Notes under the pieces: generated by a model
What the model was told of the DNA's origin: nothing
The model's database searches: none
The model's input: the letters and a program-made list of their open reading frames with translations, nothing else
Made by a program: the position numbers and the translations under genes
Shown here: piece after piece, positions 1 through 7,197 of the stretch
Numbering within the stretch: the first letter of the stretch is position 1
How the letters are laid out: each line of letters opens with the position of its first letter
DNA from: an uncultured Flavobacteriales bacterium
GTDB taxonomy: Bacteria; Bacteroidota; Bacteroidia; Flavobacteriales_D; Crocinitomicaceae
Assembly (NCBI GenBank): GCA_905479845.1
Contig: CAJQOB010000329.1
Span: forward strand, 1-8,632
DNA: 8,632 bases
Reading direction: 5' to 3'

Positions 1-39
1 CTTCCAAGGAAAGCGACTCTTCAATATCTGAATTAGAAT

Positions 40-528
40 CTATTGTTCTATTGTCTGAATATCATGTAAAATGGTATATGTATCAGGAATTGCTGGAACA
101 ACAACGAAATTCTCGATGTAACGTTGCTGAGAACAATCAGCGTCTTTACATTGCGTAACTGTAATTTTATACGTCGCCGTTGAATTATCATGATCGATAT
201 TCACTTCGCGAGATAAAAAGTGATTACAATTTAATGTCATTGGGTACGCTAAGATACTGTAGTTTGTGTAATTGAATGCCGAACGTGTGAAACCGTTATC
301 TGTACTCATATCAAATTTGTCAGCAATTAAAGAGCCAGCATGTACATGGTAATCTCCACTCATATCTTGAGTGATGTAACCGTGGTCTGGGTATATCGCA
401 ACATCAGTTATAATTTCACCTGCATCAACATTTTCACCTTCAATTTTACACTTCTTACAAGAAGCAAGGCTGATGAACAATACCGAAAGAATCAGTAATG
501 ATGTAGAGTAGAATTTAAATTTGCGCAT
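40..528 (-). CDS. Small lipoprotein of unknown function
   Basis: Predicted 162-residue lipoprotein. Residues 1-23 form a signal peptide: basic MRKFKF, a hydrophobic run at 11-22, then the lipobox LASC with the lipidated cysteine at C24. After C24 come KKCKIE, so no acidic residue follows the cysteine closely. In Bacteroidota an acidic stretch there promotes surface display, so a periplasm-facing location is the more likely inference. The mature part, about 138 residues, looks beta-rich and contains four further cysteines (C27, C101, C127, C132) that could form disulfides. I recognise no family. It is the last of four co-directional genes, 66 bp after lptB. I see no clear TAnnTTTG promoter in that gap, so it may be transcribed with lptB. 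The ATG start fits because it places the signal peptide correctly; the stop is TAG. It does not resemble LptE or LptC by eye, and a role in LPS transport is not shown. Confidence 0.8.
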   Translation of the reverse strand: MRKFKFYSTSLLILSVLFISLASCKKCKIEGENVDAGEIITDVAIYPDHGYITQDMSGDYHVHAGSLIADKFDMSTDNGFTRSAFNYTNYSILAYPMTLNCNHFLSREVNIDHDNSTATYKITVTQCKDADCSQQRYIENFVVVPAIPDTYTILHDIQTIEQ

Positions 529-594
529 AATCTTATCGCTTTTGTGTTAACTAGTAAAGTGTGAATTTAGCCTTTTTTCACGAGACCAAAAAAA

Positions 595-1323
595 TTATTT
601 CTTTCGAAGAACAAAATTCTGACCGAGATAGACGCTTCGAACACGTTCATTTGCAGCCAATTCCTCGGGTTTACCTGAAAACAAGACTTCTCCTTCGTAG
701 AGTAAATAGGCGCGATCAGTTATTGAAAGTGTCTCTTGTACGTTATGATCAGTGATCAAAACTCCGATATTTCGTTTCTTCAATTCGGATACGATCGTTT
801 GAATATCCTCAACCGCAATTGGATCTACACCTGCAAAGGGTTCATCTAACAAAACGAATTTTGGGTTAGTAGCCAATGCTCGAGCAATCTCTGTTCTTCG
901 CTTCTCCCCTCCCGACAATCTGTTTCCAAGCGTTTTTCGAACATGCCCCAAGCTGAACTCATCGATCAATTGTTCCAATCGCGCTTCTCGTTCTTGCTTT
1001 GTAGACTTCGTCATTTCCAAAATCGCCATGATATTGTCCTCGACACTCAATTTTCTAAATACTGAAACCTCTTGTGGTAAGTATCCAATTCCCATCTGAG
1101 CCCGGCGATACATCGGCATACTTGTAATCTCCGTTTCATCCAAAAACACCTTTCCAGAATCTGGCGTTACCAGTCCTACGATCATGTAAAATGAAGTCGT
1201 TTTACCTGCACCATTTGGCCCGAGAAGCCCAACGATCTCACCTTGTTTCACTTCAACAGAAATTCCTTTTACGACCTTACGACCTTTGTATGCCTTCGCA
1301 ATTTTATCTGTGTGTAATTTCAT
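595..1323 (-). CDS. lptB: LPS export ABC transporter ATP-binding protein LptB
   Basis: Cytoplasmic ATPase that, as a dimer with the membrane proteins LptF and LptG, powers extraction of lipopolysaccharide from the inner membrane into the Lpt bridge to the outer membrane. All ABC ATPase motifs are present in order: Walker A GPNGAGKTT (35-43), Q-loop Q84 in YLPQE, signature LSGGE (136-140), Walker B FVLLDEP (156-162, catalytic E161) and switch histidine H193 in TDHNV. The LptB-type features LSGGEKRRTEIARAL and FAGVDPIAVEDIQ separate it from generic ABC ATPases. Its 242 residues match the roughly 240 usual for LptB. The ATG lies 19 bp after the stop of the upstream DUF5686 gene, which suggests co-transcription. 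lptA, lptC, lptF and lptG are not in the window, so the rest of the Lpt machinery must be encoded elsewhere. No key residue is missing. Confidence 0.96.
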   Translation of the reverse strand: MKLHTDKIAKAYKGRKVVKGISVEVKQGEIVGLLGPNGAGKTTSFYMIVGLVTPDSGKVFLDETEITSMPMYRRAQMGIGYLPQEVSVFRKLSVEDNIMAILEMTKSTKQEREARLEQLIDEFSLGHVRKTLGNRLSGGEKRRTEIARALATNPKFVLLDEPFAGVDPIAVEDIQTIVSELKKRNIGVLITDHNVQETLSITDRAYLLYEGEVLFSGKPEELAANERVRSVYLGQNFVLRKK

Positions 1324-1342
1324 AACCTGAATTCATTTCTTC

Positions 1343-3817
1343 TTAGAAATTGAGTGAGTATCTCGCTCGAACGCCAAAATTACTAATATCAGTCACCTTC
1401 ACTCCTGGCTCCAAGTGTGTAAGTCTCCAGAATACATCAATTCGACCAACGCTCAAAATATTTTCAATTCCTGCCCCTACTTCAACGTAAGGAGTCGTTC
1501 CAAATTGCTTTGTAAAATCGGGAAGTAACATTTCCGTGGAGTGCTTTTGATCAATGCTTCCAAATACAACCCTTGCAGTGGTAACCAATCTCAACTTCAA
1601 TTTCTTTACAAGCGGGATCCGATCAAAAAATAAGCCATCCCAGTGATTTTCCAATAATCCTGTCACGTATTGATCGGAAATAAACTCAAAGAAGTTCATC
1701 TTGTTAAATGCATTTGGATACAACCAATAGGATTGATTTCCTTCGTGCACCTTCAAAAATGGATAGGCCGTAGTCCCGAATATTTTACCCGCATTGATTC
1801 CGTACTTGATCCTTCCGAAGAAACCGATTGGAGCAGTATGCTCAATGAACAGGTCAACCTTTTGATAGTTGTAATCGCTTCCAAATATGTCTTTGATTCC
1901 AAATACACCCTGAATAGCGATAATCGGAAAACGAGATCGAATGGAAGTTCGGTCGAATGATCCTGAAATGAATTCCTCATCTTTCGCCCAACGATAACGC
2001 AAGGTGATTTCGCTCGTCCTCAAACTTGTAATTGTATCGTGAAGGCCCGTTGTAGAATTTAATCGAACGTAATTCGCCTTTCCCAGTGCAACGTATTCCT
2101 TCCACTCCAAACCACCATAAAGCACAATGTCTTTCTTAATGTCTTTTTCCAGAGTGACTCCCATTTTTTCCACAAAGGTCAACTTGTCCAATGGACCAGT
2201 TCTTAACAATGTCCCAAAGGTTGAACCAACGGAAGCTGCCGTTGAAGATTGACCAATTTGTTCAATGTCGTAATTGTAATATGCACTTAGCAATGCTCTT
2301 TTCTTTTGTGAGAGATTTGCTCTGAACGTCAGACCGTATTTGAAACGCTCATCTTTGAACCCATAGGCAATTCGACCTCCCAACTCAATTTTTCGACTAA
2401 AATTATTGGACGTCCTAAGTGAGAGAGCAGTTCTTACACCTTCAACTGGATTGATGCTGAAAAAGTTATAAATACTTCCTATTTCAATTTTCTTCACTGG
2501 ATAGTACCCTGTAGAGATGAAGTAAATCATGTTTTTCAAAAACTTGAAAAAACGAACTTCTTTCAAGGAGTCAATCATAACATCGATCCCCTCCTCTGTT
2601 TCAGAAAGTGGTTCATGCCTAACTTCCGCCCAATAAGCGTCATCGCGTTGATCTGCTCCTTCAAGCATATCAACCGTATTATCCGTGCGGTAGAATTCAT
2701 TCGGCCTAGGTTTATTAACATTGAAGTTCTTTCGAGTAGATTTACGTCGACCAAAGAAACCATAGACTCCTGTTTTCTTTGCAATTTTCAAATCCACAAT
2801 CATCTTTTCCTCTGTCAGCATCCAAACTTCTGGTGCCACCATATCAAAATGATGTTCGATATACATTCCTTGAACGTAGTTGATGTTAACCCCAGGAGAT
2901 ATATCGGCCTTAAAGCTTTTTACAGCATACGTTGTATCGTGAATCCACATTTCACCAGTAAAGGTGATATCACCCGTTCGCTTTGGTCGGAATCGAAGTT
3001 TATAGCACCATTGGTTATCAATGAAGGTCGAATCTTCCAAATAAAACTTATAGAAACTTCGCGCTGAATTCGCTACTGGACTGATGAAACTCTTATTGAA
3101 AAACTGGATATAATTATCGTAAATATTGATATCCAAATACATATCTCCTAAAAACTGGCTCAATTGAAAATTCTCAATACCGCTAATCCGTGTAGCTTTA
3201 ACAACTTCCTTCTTCTTTTTAGGGTCATTTTTGAAATAGAAATCGGAGACATTCTCACTTAGAATAACAGGTAATACGCTTTTCCCATCTTCGGTAGAAT
3301 CCAAGTAATTCATTACCACGTCCAAACGTTGAACAACTCCTCTTTCCTTGAACTTCTCGCCTATATTGTTCAGGTCCATCTGAACCTTATTGTAAACTTC
3401 GTATTCGTACGAACTCAGCTTTTCTTTATCGTTGATTGGTTTATTCGCGATTACCTTCTTATGCAGTATTGTGGATGGAAACTCACCGGAAGCCACAACA
3501 ACGACCTCATCGTATTCTGATTCTTGTAAAGGGAGCGTAACGTTGATTTCTTGTTCTTCATCTTTCTCAACCCCAACAGTCATCTTCAAATATCCAGAAG
3601 AATAGAAAACCAAGGAATCCGTTCCATAGTATGTGTCCAGTAGATAATACCCTACAGAATCTGTGAGTGTGCCGATCTTAGAATCTTGAAAGTGAACCGA
3701 AACGAAAGGCATCGGCTCTCCCGTTAATCCATCGATAACAACCCCAGAAACTTTCGTTTTCTGGCCGAAGGCAAATAATGGCACAATAAAGAGAAGAAAA
3801 AGAAAGAAGTGTTTCAT
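1343..3817 (-). CDS. DUF5686 / carboxypeptidase-regulatory-like outer-membrane protein
   Basis: Predicted 824-residue outer-membrane protein typical of Bacteroidota; its molecular function is unknown. Residues 1-18 are a Sec signal peptide (hydrophobic core, FAFG before Q19). Residues about 22-97 form a carboxypeptidase-regulatory-like beta-sandwich with the usual VSGVVIDGLTGEPMPFVSV start and a later DSVGYYLL strand. A YDEVVVVAS strand (102-110) follows, as is common after this domain. The remainder fits DUF5686: a mixed middle region, then from about residue 460 many alternating amphipathic strands, ending RARYSLNF with a terminal phenylalanine as in outer-membrane beta-barrels. No TonB-dependent receptor plug is evident, so this is not a SusC-type transporter, and no peptidase active site is seen despite the domain name. 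It sits 35 bp after tatC and 19 bp before lptB, which points to an envelope role. That role is inference only. Confidence 0.87.
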   Translation of the reverse strand: MKHFFLFLLFIVPLFAFGQKTKVSGVVIDGLTGEPMPFVSVHFQDSKIGTLTDSVGYYLLDTYYGTDSLVFYSSGYLKMTVGVEKDEEQEINVTLPLQESEYDEVVVVASGEFPSTILHKKVIANKPINDKEKLSSYEYEVYNKVQMDLNNIGEKFKERGVVQRLDVVMNYLDSTEDGKSVLPVILSENVSDFYFKNDPKKKKEVVKATRISGIENFQLSQFLGDMYLDINIYDNYIQFFNKSFISPVANSARSFYKFYLEDSTFIDNQWCYKLRFRPKRTGDITFTGEMWIHDTTYAVKSFKADISPGVNINYVQGMYIEHHFDMVAPEVWMLTEEKMIVDLKIAKKTGVYGFFGRRKSTRKNFNVNKPRPNEFYRTDNTVDMLEGADQRDDAYWAEVRHEPLSETEEGIDVMIDSLKEVRFFKFLKNMIYFISTGYYPVKKIEIGSIYNFFSINPVEGVRTALSLRTSNNFSRKIELGGRIAYGFKDERFKYGLTFRANLSQKKRALLSAYYNYDIEQIGQSSTAASVGSTFGTLLRTGPLDKLTFVEKMGVTLEKDIKKDIVLYGGLEWKEYVALGKANYVRLNSTTGLHDTITSLRTSEITLRYRWAKDEEFISGSFDRTSIRSRFPIIAIQGVFGIKDIFGSDYNYQKVDLFIEHTAPIGFFGRIKYGINAGKIFGTTAYPFLKVHEGNQSYWLYPNAFNKMNFFEFISDQYVTGLLENHWDGLFFDRIPLVKKLKLRLVTTARVVFGSIDQKHSTEMLLPDFTKQFGTTPYVEVGAGIENILSVGRIDVFWRLTHLEPGVKVTDISNFGVRARYSLNF

Positions 3818-3852
3818 ACGGTTGTCGTGTGAAATTAACGAAGAAATTCCAA

Positions 3853-4650
3853 TTAAAGTTGGTTCATTTCTTCTTTTTTGCGTTTCCGTATTACACGCTT
3901 CGAAATCAATACTCCCACCTCGTATAGTATTACGATAGGAACCCCTACAATCACTTGGCTAATTAAATCGGGTGGAGTAATTAATGCTGACAAAATTAGA
4001 ATTCCAACAATGGCGTGCTTACGGTACTTTTTAAGGTACTCAGGAGTGATTACGCCAAGCTTTGTAAACAAGTAAGTTACAACTGGAAGGAGGAAAAGTA
4101 AGCCCGAATAAAAAACCGAAGAAATCACGGTTCCCATGTAGGAGTTAATCGTAAATCTATTGACGATATCCTCACTCATCTGGAAGTTTCCGAAGAACTG
4201 AACACACAATGGAGCGACAATAAAGTATCCGAAAAGGATCCCAATAAAAAAGAGAATACTCACATAGAATACAATTCCCTTGGCCATACCCATTTCATTT
4301 TTTTTGAGTCCGGGCTTAACGAATGACCAGATTTGATAAAACAAGAAAGGAAAGGACAATACAATCCCTCCCATGATACTCATCATAATGGCATAGGAGA
4401 ATTGTCCAAGGAGTTCCGTACTTTGCATTTCAATTTCAATCGACTCAACACAAACGCCCATCCAGTCACACATCACCTGAAATGTCGGAAAACTTGGATA
4501 GCGCATGGACAAAAACAGATTATTTAAAATCCATTCCATAAAGACCCAAATCGCAACTGCAAATACAACAATTGCTATAGCAGATCTCACGAGTCGCCAA
4601 CGTAACTCCTCGAGGTGATCCAAAAATGACATGTTCTTCTTCTCGTCCAT
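3853..4650 (-). CDS. tatC: Sec-independent (twin-arginine) protein translocase subunit TatC
   Basis: Polytopic inner-membrane core of the Tat system; it binds twin-arginine signal peptides and, with TatA-type subunits, exports folded proteins. The N-terminus carries the hallmark FLDHLEELRWRL. Counting from the ATG at 4650, its key residues are E15 and R17, the same numbers as in E. coli TatC. A second hallmark, FVKPGLKKNE with a conserved proline and glutamate (E119), lies after the second membrane span. Six hydrophobic spans are visible, with the short fifth and sixth separated by PPD. The frame also opens with a GTG at 4659. I prefer the ATG at 4650 because the predicted -7 box ends on that GTG, so a transcript would start downstream of it. 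A further ATG at 4632 is possible. The length of 265 residues is normal. No tatA or tatB lies in the window. It appears to be the first gene of the minus-strand operon. Confidence 0.96.
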   Translation of the reverse strand: MDEKKNMSFLDHLEELRWRLVRSAIAIVVFAVAIWVFMEWILNNLFLSMRYPSFPTFQVMCDWMGVCVESIEIEMQSTELLGQFSYAIMMSIMGGIVLSFPFLFYQIWSFVKPGLKKNEMGMAKGIVFYVSILFFIGILFGYFIVAPLCVQFFGNFQMSEDIVNRFTINSYMGTVISSVFYSGLLFLLPVVTYLFTKLGVITPEYLKKYRKHAIVGILILSALITPPDLISQVIVGVPIVILYEVGVLISKRVIRKRKKEEMNQL

Positions 4651-4658
4651 TAATCGCA

Positions 4659-4687
4659 CAAAAATAGTAATACTAACCTGAGTTCAA
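4659..4687 (-). promoter_or_regulatory. Candidate promoter of the tatC operon
   Basis: On the minus strand, TTG at 4687-4685, an 18-nt spacer, and TATTTTTG at 4666-4659 match the Flavobacterium consensus TTG-N17-23-TAnnTTTG exactly. A transcript starting about 5-7 nt after the box would begin around 4653, leaving almost no leader before the ATG at 4650. The match is seen in sequence; activity is inferred. Short AT-rich motifs can occur by chance. Confidence 0.5.
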
Positions 4688-4823
4688 TTCTAAATCGTCG
4701 TCGGATCGATTGAATTTATACAGTTTCGAGTTTGAATGCAGCGAAATAAGGAACTCTCACCGAAAAAAGATGACTCAAAATCATTTAGCTTAAAAAGAAT
4801 TCAATAAATTTTTTAGAATCGAA
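4683..4823. repeat. Imperfect 12-bp inverted repeat in the tatC/recQ divergent region
   Basis: TTTAGAATCGAA on the plus strand at 4812-4823 recurs on the minus strand at 4694-4683 as TTTAGAATTGAA, 11 of 12 identical. The minus-strand copy overlaps the -33 TTG proposed for tatC. The other copy lies 15 nt upstream of the -33 TTG proposed for recQ. This could be a paired operator, but in AT-rich DNA a chance match is quite possible. The rest of the intergenic stretch (4660-4892) shows no gene or RNA. Confidence 0.3.
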
Positions 4824-4838
4824 GTCTGAATAGTGATC

Positions 4839-4867
4839 TTGAAATTGAGAGAATTTACCTATTTTAG
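4839..4867 (+). promoter_or_regulatory. Candidate promoter of recQ
   Basis: TTG at 4839-4841, an 18-nt spacer, and TATTTTAG at 4860-4867 match the Flavobacterium-type promoter consensus with one mismatch in the -7 box (A for T). The expected start site near 4873 leaves a leader of about 20 nt before the ATG at 4893. The spacer length equals that of the divergent tatC promoter. Confidence 0.4.
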
Positions 4868-4892
4868 ATAAGCATTTCAATAAAATAAGCAA

Positions 4893-7076
4893 ATGGCAGC
4901 AATGGATTTGAAAGAATCTCTAAAAACCTATTTTGGTTTTGATAGTTTCAAAGGAAGTCAGGAGGAAATCATTCAAAATGTCTTGGATGGGAACAACACC
5001 TTCGTTATCATGCCCACAGGTGGAGGAAAGTCCATGTGTTATCAACTACCCGCAATTATTTCCGAAGGTACAGCAGTCGTTGTTTCCCCGTTAATCGCTT
5101 TGATGAAGAATCAGGTAGATGCTATGAGACATGTTTCCAATGATGATTCTATCGCGCACTTCTTAAATTCTTCTTTGACTAAGTCTGATGCTACTCGCGT
5201 AAGAGAAGACATTGTTGCAGGAAAGACAAAACTATTATACGTTGCACCTGAGTCATTGACCAAAAAAGAGAATATTGAATTCTTGACTTCGGTGAATATT
5301 TCATTCTTCGCGATCGATGAAGCCCACTGTATTTCAGAATGGGGACATGATTTCCGACCTGAATACAGACGTTTGCGAGAAATTTTCGAGGAAATATCGA
5401 AAGTTCCGATCATTGCATTAACGGCAACGGCAACTCCAAAGGTGCAAACCGACATTCAAAAGAACTTAAACATGACAGATGCGAAGGTTTTCAAATCTTC
5501 CTTCAATCGTGAGAACTTATATTACGAGATCTTTCCTAAGAAAGATGTTGAGAAACAAATCATTCGCTACATACGAACAAAGCAAGGCAAAAGTGGAATC
5601 ATCTATTGCTTGAGTCGAAAGAAGGTTGAGGAATTGGCTGAATTGTTAAAGGTCAATGGGGTTAACGCTCTTCCTTACCACGCTGGACTTGATGCAGGAA
5701 CACGTGCTCGTCACCAAGACATGTTCTTGATGGAAGACGTAGATGTGATTGTTGCAACAATTGCCTTCGGAATGGGAATTGACAAACCAGATGTTCGATT
5801 TGTGATTCACCACGACATTCCAAAATCACTCGAAAGCTACTACCAAGAAACTGGACGTGCCGGTAGAGATGGTGGTGAAGGTGAATGTGTCGCATTCTAT
5901 CGCTACAAAGATGTTGAGAAATTGGAAAAATTCCTTCAGGGAAAACCAGTAGCTGAACAAGAAATTGGGCGTCAATTATTAAATGAGATCGCATCCTACT
6001 CTGAGACTTCAGTTTGTAGACGTAAAATGATCTTGCACTATTTCGGAGAAACTTACGATGAAAAGAGGTGTAACGACATGTGCGACAACTGCAAGAACCC
6101 AAGGATCAAAGAAGAAGGAAAAGAATACGTCCAAAATCTGCTGAAATCAGTTAAAGAGCTGAAAGAGACTCAACGATCGAAGCACTATTGTTCCTTCATG
6201 ACTGGTCAAGCGACGGCAGAAATGAAGGCATACAAACACGATCAACATCCAATGTTTGGTATTGGAAAGGAAAAAGACATTCCGTTTTGGAATGCCGTGA
6301 TCCGCCAAACGGTTGTTTCTGGATTGCTATCAAAAGACATTGAAACTTACGGAGTTCTGAAATTGACTGAAGCTGGACACGCTTTTATCGAAAAGCCAAC
6401 TTCATTTGAGATTATCAAAGAACACGATTACGCTGGCACTGTTGACGTTATTGAACCTGACAACTCAGGTGGGCGAAATGCCGTTCTGGACCAAGCTCTT
6501 TATGATCAATTGATTGATCTGCGCAAGCGAATTTCAAAGGATAAAGGAATTCCACCTTTTGTGATTTTCCAGGAGCCTTCACTGCGTGAAATGTGCTTTC
6601 AGTACCCTACAAACATTGAAGAACTCACGAACATTCAAGGTGTAGGAAATGGAAAAGCAACGCGCTACGGATTGCCCTTCGCCAAGTTGATTAAAGGTTA
6701 TATTGAAGAGAACAACATCGAACGCCTTCAAGATATGGTTGTGAAATCAGTGGTGAACAAATCAGGAATGAAAGTTCAACTGATTCAAAATATTGACCGG
6801 AAATTGCCGTTGGAAGATATAGGACGTGCACAAGGTAAAGGCGTCGAAGAAGTAATCGATGAGATTGAGTCGATTGTTCAATCTGGAACGCGAGTGAATA
6901 TCAACTACTACATTGATGATATTCTTGATGAAGAAGTTCAGGAGGAAATCTACGAGTACTTTACAGACGCAGAAACAGATGACCTTACAGCTGCTTACGA
7001 AGAGTTTGAAGGTGATTATTCTGAGGAAGAACTAAGATTAATGCGCATTAAGTTCATGAGCGAAATGGCGAACTAA
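4893..7076 (+). CDS. recQ: ATP-dependent DNA helicase RecQ
   Basis: Superfamily 2 3'-5' DNA helicase acting in recombination repair and restart of stalled forks. Motif 0 is FGFDSFKGSQEEII (14-27). Walker A is PTGGGKS (41-47), the DEAH box is at 142-145 within AIDEAHCISEWGHDFRP, motif III is TATATP (177-182), motif V includes AFGMGIDKP (291-299), and motif VI is QETGRAGRDG (318-327). The RecQ zinc site is complete: C375, C393, C397 and C400. A winged-helix (RQC) region follows, then an HRDC domain at about 533-603. After HRDC lies a helical, probably helix-turn-helix, region (about 605-670), then an acidic tail with 19 acidic and no basic residues in 675-713. At 727 residues it is longer than E. 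coli RecQ (about 610), in line with Bacteroidota RecQ proteins. The ATG at 4893 is used; a second ATG three codons in is an alternative. It is divergent from tatC and appears complete and functional. Confidence 0.97.
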   Translation: MAAMDLKESLKTYFGFDSFKGSQEEIIQNVLDGNNTFVIMPTGGGKSMCYQLPAIISEGTAVVVSPLIALMKNQVDAMRHVSNDDSIAHFLNSSLTKSDATRVREDIVAGKTKLLYVAPESLTKKENIEFLTSVNISFFAIDEAHCISEWGHDFRPEYRRLREIFEEISKVPIIALTATATPKVQTDIQKNLNMTDAKVFKSSFNRENLYYEIFPKKDVEKQIIRYIRTKQGKSGIIYCLSRKKVEELAELLKVNGVNALPYHAGLDAGTRARHQDMFLMEDVDVIVATIAFGMGIDKPDVRFVIHHDIPKSLESYYQETGRAGRDGGEGECVAFYRYKDVEKLEKFLQGKPVAEQEIGRQLLNEIASYSETSVCRRKMILHYFGETYDEKRCNDMCDNCKNPRIKEEGKEYVQNLLKSVKELKETQRSKHYCSFMTGQATAEMKAYKHDQHPMFGIGKEKDIPFWNAVIRQTVVSGLLSKDIETYGVLKLTEAGHAFIEKPTSFEIIKEHDYAGTVDVIEPDNSGGRNAVLDQALYDQLIDLRKRISKDKGIPPFVIFQEPSLREMCFQYPTNIEELTNIQGVGNGKATRYGLPFAKLIKGYIEENNIERLQDMVVKSVVNKSGMKVQLIQNIDRKLPLEDIGRAQGKGVEEVIDEIESIVQSGTRVNINYYIDDILDEEVQEEIYEYFTDAETDDLTAAYEEFEGDYSEEELRLMRIKFMSEMAN

Positions 7077-7122
7077 GTTTTCGCTCATTTGACTCAATGA
7101 GAACTACGTTTTGCTCATTTTT
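7056..7122 (+). terminator. Candidate terminator: tandem hairpins at the 3' end of recQ
   Basis: ATGAGCGAAA (7056-7065) and TTTCGCTCAT (7079-7088) form a perfect 10-bp stem with a 13-nt loop containing the recQ stop codon. A second, weaker stem pairs AATGAG (7096-7101) with CTCATT (7114-7119) and runs into TTTTT (7118-7122). The first CTCATT copy (7084-7089) can also pair with AATGAG, so alternative folds exist. The stem plus T run resembles an intrinsic terminator, but the stem next to the T run is short. Confidence 0.38.
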
Positions 7123-7154
7123 AGGAAATTCTACGAAACAAAAGCACACACTTC

Positions 7155-7188
7155 CGTTAAAAATGCGTCTATTAGGTAGACGATAACG
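7155..7188 (+). promoter_or_regulatory. Imperfect hairpin or operator upstream of the PKD gene
   Basis: CGTCTA (7166-7171) and TAGACG (7177-7182) form a perfect 6-bp stem around the loop TTAGG. Outside it, CGTTA (7155-7159) pairs with TAACG (7184-7188), with 6 unpaired bases on one side and 1 on the other. The structure ends 9 nt before the ATG at 7198, so it could affect translation as RNA or act as a DNA operator. A mini-ORF of 7 codons (MRLLGRR, 7163-7186) lies inside it. No good TAnnTTTG promoter was found in this gap. The structure is seen in sequence; its function is unknown. Confidence 0.35.
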
Positions 7189-7197
7189 ACTAAGCTT

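Noticed and set aside
1..39. Possible terminator or gene end before position 40
   Set aside because: Only 39 bases follow the lipoprotein stop on the minus strand, and no stem or T run stands out.
585..613. Possible terminator after lptB on the minus strand: TTCTT-CGA-AAGAA followed by a run of seven T
   Set aside because: The stem is only 5 bp, mostly A-T, and overlaps the end of lptB; a lipoprotein gene in the same direction follows closely. Too weak to annotate.
2615..3067. Open frame of 150 codons on the plus strand
   Set aside because: It lies wholly antisense to the DUF5686 gene, has no recognisable domain and no start signals; a shadow of the real coding frame.
5662..6102. Open frame of 146 codons on the minus strand
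   Set aside because: It is antisense to the conserved RecQ helicase and zinc-site region and has a low-complexity, Ser/His/Arg-rich composition typical of a shadow frame.
7089..7113. TTG followed by TACGTTTTG as a promoter for the PKD gene
   Set aside because: The spacer is only 13 nt and the box has one base too many between TA and TTTG, so it does not fit the consensus.
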